Below, one piece after another: positions 7,835-11,457 of a stretch of 11,457 nucleotides of DNA. Positions within the stretch are counted from its first letter, which is position 1, and each line of letters starts with the position of its first letter. The stretch is taken from positions 1 through 11,457 of the forward strand of contig JAJKFJ010021558.1 in NCBI GenBank assembly GCA_027382625.1, written 5' to 3'. The stretch is from Tetmemena sp. SeJ-2015 (lineage: Eukaryota; Ciliophora; Spirotrichea; Sporadotrichida; Oxytrichidae). Position numbers and translations under genes: made by a program. The notes beneath the pieces were generated by a model. The model was not told where the DNA came from and searched no databases. It saw only the letters and a list, made by a program, of their open reading frames with translations.

Positions 7835-8933
7835 ATCCTTACACTAGATTTGGTACCTTACCTTGAGTTGCATGATATTTCCAATCTCCTGAAACTTAAT
7901 AGAAAAACGAGATATCCTATATAGAACTTTATGAATATTTGGGAGAATTTGGCAATTTAACTAGCAAGATAGTTAAATGTGAATGCTTTTGACATTCTTG
8001 AAAACTTCACCAGCTTTCAAGATCTTACATCAGGAAGACTTAAAAAAATATTTAAAAGTGAAATTATACTTGCAAGGATGAAGGGAACATCGCACACTTA
8101 TCTGAAGTATCATGAGGAAACTAGGAAGATCATTTTCCCTTGGCTTAAGCAGGAAATGAATGGGCATACAAAAACAAAAAACTTCATTATAAAAGTACTT
8201 ACAAAGCTGATAATACCTTCGGATTGGATGTATCTGAACTCACCTAAGTGTGCTGGTTCAATCCAGAGATAACTATTGAAAAGATCAACCCTGGCAAGTA
8301 TCTGCTCTTCTTGATTTATTAAGAAGTATTTTCCCTTAATTTAATTTTAAGATTAATGGGAAGACTGCCAATTCAAACTTTGAAAATCAGATTAAAGTGA
8401 GTGTTTCCGAGCACGGAAAACACTTAGATAAAGTAAGATAGATTCACAAAGGCAAGAAATATTCTCTTATTTCTTTAACTCATTTTTAAATGGATACCTT
8501 CCAACTTATTCCGCCATTTGCCGCCTGGCAGGATTATAATACATAATACTTATAGTTCTAGTTTTTATTGGATGTTGAAGAATTTTGTGACAAAGATAAA
8601 AGTTAAGGAACCACAAAGTACTGTGACTGTAAAACTGTTCCACCTAAACAACGAATGGAAACGTGGCTATCTACTTGAAGGCATCGCTCTTGTTCCCATT
8701 ACTCACTCAGACAAACACAAACTTAAACTAGTTGAAAGGCCCTATCGTTGGCTGATCACCTTGATAAGTGCAACTTAAATGATAAATTCATCTAGCTGGG
8801 AAACATTTTGAAAGGAAACATCGATGAGAGCTATAAGAATGGAATTAACAAAGAGGATGTTGAGAAAGGAAATGATAGTGACGAGTTTGACAAGAAGTTT
8901 TGCTAGGAGTATTAGTGCTGCAGTTAGTTTTGA
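7835..8933 (+). pseudogene. F-box-like / PP2-like family, copy 3 (most diverged, no ATG)
   Basis: The aligned start codon is ATC (7835) instead of ATG. The F-box-like part is the clearest of the four: LVPYLELHDISNLLKLNRK, then NIWENLAIQLARQLNVN, with TAA/TAG as Gln. It continues to SHTYLKYH and PWLK. Against copy 4, 22 bases are then missing near 8150 and the frame moves to QAGNEWAY, NTFGLDVSELTQ and VCWFNPEITIEKINPGKYLL, which matches copy 4 VCWFTPAIQLQNVTRGTYMV. Further shifts occur near 8335, 8515 and 8750. The C-terminal strand VKLFHLNNEWKRGYLLEGIA followed by LVPIT is what suggests a PP2-like fold, where a tryptophan and a G-x-x-x-E-G strand close the sandwich. The tail is acidic (GNDSDEFDKKF) and ends at TGA 8931-8933. 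At least four breaks and a missing start make it a pseudogene unless the assembly is faulty. Confidence 0.6.
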
Positions 8934-9081
8934 AAGAAGAACCACGCATTTTATTTTAATGAGGCATTAAAGAAATAGCTCTAATGAACATTATTTTTAC
9001 CTTTTAGAGCTAAATTTTTCAATTAATCCTCTCTTAAGTAAAAATATTCAGGATTACTAAAATTATTGAAATCTGATAAAT

Positions 9082-9133
9082 GAAAAGCTAAAAAAACTCA
9101 CAAACTAGTCATGCTAGTCTCTACTAGCTTTTC
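9082..9133. promoter_or_regulatory. nested inverted repeat upstream of copy 4
   Basis: Outer arms GAAAAGCTA (9082-9090) and TAGCTTTTC (9125-9133) are perfect reverse complements. Inside them ACTAG (9104-9108) and CTAGT (9114-9118) form a second stem. The structure ends 15 bases before the copy 4 ATG and overlaps its leader. Copies 1 and 2 do not have it. It could be an operator-like site, an RNA hairpin in the leader, or chance. Confidence 0.4.
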
Positions 9134-9148
9134 TAAAATAAGAAAGCC

Positions 9149-10431
9149 ATGCTGAGACAAGAACTATTCCCATTCCTTGCTTTTGAGTCTATTAAGAACC
9201 TCCTCTTCACAGATAAAACTATCTCCAGTCTTATCCACTCTCACTTTTCTATCTGGAGCAACTTGGTAGACGCTTTAGCATTTTAATTAAAAGTAAATCC
9301 ATCAGAAATGCTTGAGTACTTTCCATCTTTCGAGGTCTTTCAAGAGGGAGGGCTCATTAAATTTTTTCTAAATGAGTTTTAAATATATATTTCATTAACA
9401 AGATTGAAGGCTCGCACTAATATTTGAGGTATCACAAACTAAAATGTAATTATTTTTTGTGAGTTTAATCATAAAGGACTTAAGAGATTGATGCACTTAG
9501 CGTATGCTGGAAACCATTGGGCCCACAAAGATAACCCTCAGTATTACTCGATGGAGTAATTAGAAGAGAGCACCTTTGGCCTTCCGATCCCTTATCTCAG
9601 GACAGTTAATTTCAAGCACATAAAATATTTTATAGTTTGCTGGTTTACCCCTGCAATTTAGCTTCAGAATGTAACGCGTGGAACTTATATGGTATTTCTC
9701 TTGCATGGAATTAGCTAAAGCAGCAATTTCAAGGAGAAGGCGAACTTGATTATTACTGATGATGCCTAAACTTTTCTCGTTAACGAGATCAAATAATTAA
9801 TCTTTGTATTTATAAAATGGATTCCTAATGAAATGAAGAGACTGATGAAAGCGGACAAAATATACAAAACATTTGTTGGCCTCGTGAATGTCGAAACAGA
9901 GCTAACAGAACTAAGTGTGTCCTTTTTCCATGCAGAGTTTTAAAATATTTTGTGTGCTGTTTAAATAAGATAACTCTTGGAAGGATGGCTTTTATCTTGA
10001 GGGAGCAGTTTAGTGCCAATATCTCCGAAGAGTTCACAAAGTTCGAGAGGGTAGAAAATGAAATGAGGAGCACAATAGTCCTCGACTCCTAAGACGATTA
10101 ATTTACTGATATCACTAAGATAATGAGCGTTGAAAATGATAAAATTGCAAGTTTTCTAAAAAGCTGCGCTAAGGAACCTGAACCTGAAAAAGCATAGCCT
10201 ATAAGATCTAGACTGCTTATGGCGAGGGATGGTATAAAATATATTTCTTTTTTAAGTTTATATATCTATTAACAATTATAGAATTGGCCATTGATTCACA
10301 ATTAAGACGTTTATTAAAGAAGGCCAAAATGCTAGGCTTCTAAAAGTAAATTAAATCAGATAAATTTGTATTCTTAAATCCTCCTATTCTTCAAGATTCT
10401 GTAGCAGTTAAAGTAATAAAAGTTTGATTGA
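9149..10431 (+). pseudogene. F-box-like / PP2-like family, copy 4 (best preserved)
   Basis: MLRQELFPFLAFESIKNL, then SIWSNLVDALAF, is the F-box-like N-terminus. One frame runs from 9149 to about 9930 and covers GNHWAHKDNPQYYSMEQ, STFGLPIPYLRTVNFKH, VCWFTPAIQLQNVTRGTYMV (the best PP2-like core), then ADKIYKTFVGLVNVETELTE. Inside it a patch at about 9405-9440 is out of register: a 4-nt loss beside SHQYLRYH is compensated further on, and it includes a TGA. Later, DNSWKDGFYLEGA lies one frame over, and two single-base losses at about 10010-10030 are needed to reach EEFTKFERVENEMRS and DDQFTDITKIM. The acidic tail is KEPEPEKAQP. The stop shared by copies 1 and 2 is absent and the next in-frame TGA is 10429-10431; similarity ends near 10240. 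Few errors separate this copy from an intact gene. Confidence 0.6.
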
Positions 10432-10786
10432 AATAGATGAGATTAAATGAAAAATAAAGTTCTTCTTATTTATAAATAAATGCTATTTCTATTTTAACTT
10501 AAACTCTAGTTATCCTTTTTTGAATTTCTTTCCATTTTTATTTTGATTTCCCTTTATAAGAATATTTGATTGATGAGATTGGACAAAGAGTGTTTGTAAT
10601 TTAATTTGAAGTTAGCAGTTATTTCAAACATATTGTGAGAGCATAGCTTTATCTATCTTCCCACCTTCCAATCAATTTATTCTTATTTTGCTTATCATCT
10701 AAAATTTAATTTAGTAATTATTAATTTTAAAATTATGTATTTATAAATATAGTAACCAATAAATAAAATACAAAGTATTCATTTGA
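10432..10786. other. AT-rich intergenic stretch
   Basis: I see no gene, no copy of element R and no conserved 3' flank, apart from a short echo (GATGAGATTAAATGA at about 10436-10450) of the flank of copy 1. Confidence 0.4.
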
Positions 10787-11457
10787 ATGACTTATAATGA
10801 TTCAGAAAGTGATCTCAGTGTCTTCCTTGAAGAACATGGGCAGGATCTAAGTGTGTATAGCTTGAGCAACAAACCATATAAACATAGTGCATAAATAAAT
10901 TCACTACAGAGAAGGTTTACTAGTAGGGATGAGGTTGGCCTAGCAGACTTTGCCAGTGGCAGTTCCATCTCCAACCCAGTATGTAATTTTGTCTGCTGTG
11001 TTCACTATAATCACATCAATAATTTTCAAGAAAGCTTATTTCTCAATTGATTGAAGTCCCACTCCTTGAGAGTGACTTGTTGGTCGGTGGAGTACTCGCA
11101 CTAACTGAAAATGGGGAAGGTAGACCAAGTTAACGGCTCCAATATAATTAAAGTTATTCATCTATTAACTAAATATGGTGTTGAGGATGGTCTAGTAGCA
11201 GTCGTAGATCTTGAGAGCAGTGCTCAGAGTCATCAAGAAAGTTTCTAACTCCCAACCAATAAATTAATAAATTTTGTACCTGCGTTGAAGCACACAGTGC
11301 CTGTTGTGTAAATAGCGATCTCGCCAAACAAATTCATCATGAACTGATCGAAGTTAAGCAGCAGTTCTGAGAACAACACTTTGCTGATAAATATTTTCGA
11401 TTCAAGAGTCCCCTATAAGTAAATATTTTTAAGTTAGTGATTTGAGCTGCAGCATTT
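10787..11457 (+). CDS. multi-exon protein gene, partial, unknown function
   Basis: ATG 10787 opens exon 1 (10787-10978, 64 codons, one TAA as Gln): MTYNDSESDLSVFLEEHG, ending SGSSISNP. A 56-nt GT...AG intron in phase 0 leads to exon 2 from 11035: LISQLIEVPLLESDLLVGG, then VLALTENG. At a run of four G (11113-11116) the frame moves by one base to KVDQVNGSNIIKVIHLLTK and YGVEDGLVAVVDLESS; this is either a one-base indel or an alternative splice. A 50-nt intron (11241-11290) restores the frame to HSACCVNSDLAKQIHHELIE. The frame then crosses a TGA (11368-11370) into EQHFADKYFRFKSPL and reaches a GTAAAT donor at 11419. Composition is richer and more balanced than in the neighbours, so this is the most convincing active gene here. 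No family is recognised with confidence. It runs off the window. Confidence 0.55.
10979..11034 (+). other. putative intron 1 (56 nt)
   Basis: Starts GTATGT and ends GAAAG, in phase 0 between Pro and Leu codons. Reading through it, or splicing at the earlier CAAG, meets a TGA within a few codons; this acceptor gives a long open continuation. Confidence 0.5.
11241..11290 (+). other. putative intron 2 (50 nt)
   Basis: Starts GTTTCT, ends TTGAAG, and is AT-rich compared with its flanks. Its length is exactly what joins the two coding frames on either side (phase 1). Confidence 0.45.

Noticed and set aside
7979..8272. Stand-alone small plus-strand gene
   Set aside because: It is part of copy 3; the F-box-like reading begins well upstream and family similarity leaves this frame near 8150.
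8518..8778. Stand-alone small plus-strand gene
   Set aside because: It is the C-terminal strand region of copy 3, linked to flanking frames by shifts.
9425..9460. 31-nt GT...AG intron in copy 4 shared with copy 1
   Set aside because: In copy 1 the aligned region reads through in the conserved frame without splicing, and in copy 4 splicing would leave the SHQYLRYH register problem upstream unsolved.
9825..10073. Minus-strand ORF
   Set aside because: It is the antisense shadow of the conserved C-terminal part of F-box-like copy 4.
1291..10431. Programmed ribosomal frameshifting as in Euplotes
   Set aside because: Breaks fall at different places in each copy with no shared slippery site, and TAA is sense here, unlike in Euplotes.
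10792..10974. Minus-strand ORF
   Set aside because: It is the antisense shadow of exon 1 of the gene starting at 10787.
1..11457. CRISPR array, bacterial operon, rRNA or insertion sequence
   Set aside because: No spaced direct repeats, ribosome binding sites, rRNA blocks or transposase-like frames were seen; the code and introns point to a eukaryote.

Overview
ORGANISM. The window is AT-rich ciliate-type nuclear DNA. Read with the standard code it holds only short ORFs. Read with TAA and TAG as glutamine it resolves into longer frames that match one another between repeated copies. The best direct evidence is codon 4 of a repeated gene family: CAA in two copies (1291 and 9149) and TAG in a third (3766). 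TAA codons are also kept inside a conserved C-terminal motif in three copies. Several better-looking frames are additionally crossed by an in-frame TGA with plausible coding on both sides. This hints at a code in which UGA is Trp or stop depending on context, as known in karyorelict ciliates such as Loxodes. The UAA/UAG claim is well supported; the UGA claim is tentative.

LAYOUT. (a) 1-640: homopolymer-rich sequence with no gene. (b) About 820-1142, minus strand: a possible small gene with a hydrophobic N-terminus. (c) 1291-2417, 3766-5866, 7835-8933 and 9149-10431, all plus strand: four diverged copies of one gene. The encoded protein has an F-box-like N-terminus (MLRQELFPFL...) and a C-terminus that I read as similar to the phloem-protein-2 (PP2)/lectin fold. 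Every copy carries frame breaks, so these are pseudogenes, error-containing assemblies, or a mixture. Copies 1 and 2 lie in a tandemly duplicated block that also includes the minus-strand gene upstream, a conserved 5' leader, a conserved 3' flank and a nearly identical 111-nt element (3224-3334 and 6389-6499). (d) Copy 2 is split by two extra segments of roughly 490 bp. One carries a GC-rich fold-back (4365-4590) built from an inverted arrangement of the GC-rich block found at 6190-6388. (e) 6782-7705: a 308-codon candidate frame of unknown function. (f) 10787 to the window end: the start of a better-preserved gene with two short introns and a probable third donor.

HOW IT FITS TOGETHER. The dominant story is local expansion and decay of an F-box-like gene family, a kind of family that commonly supplies substrate adaptors for SCF ubiquitin ligases. 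The most unusual sequence is the GC-rich block with its GU-tolerant stem, joined to the 111-nt element with two overlapping hairpins; it could be a structured RNA, a short mobile repeat, or part of a diverged gene. Three homopolymer-inflated tracts (1-300, about 4060-4740, about 5340-5600) look like poorly polished assembly and weaken claims made inside them.
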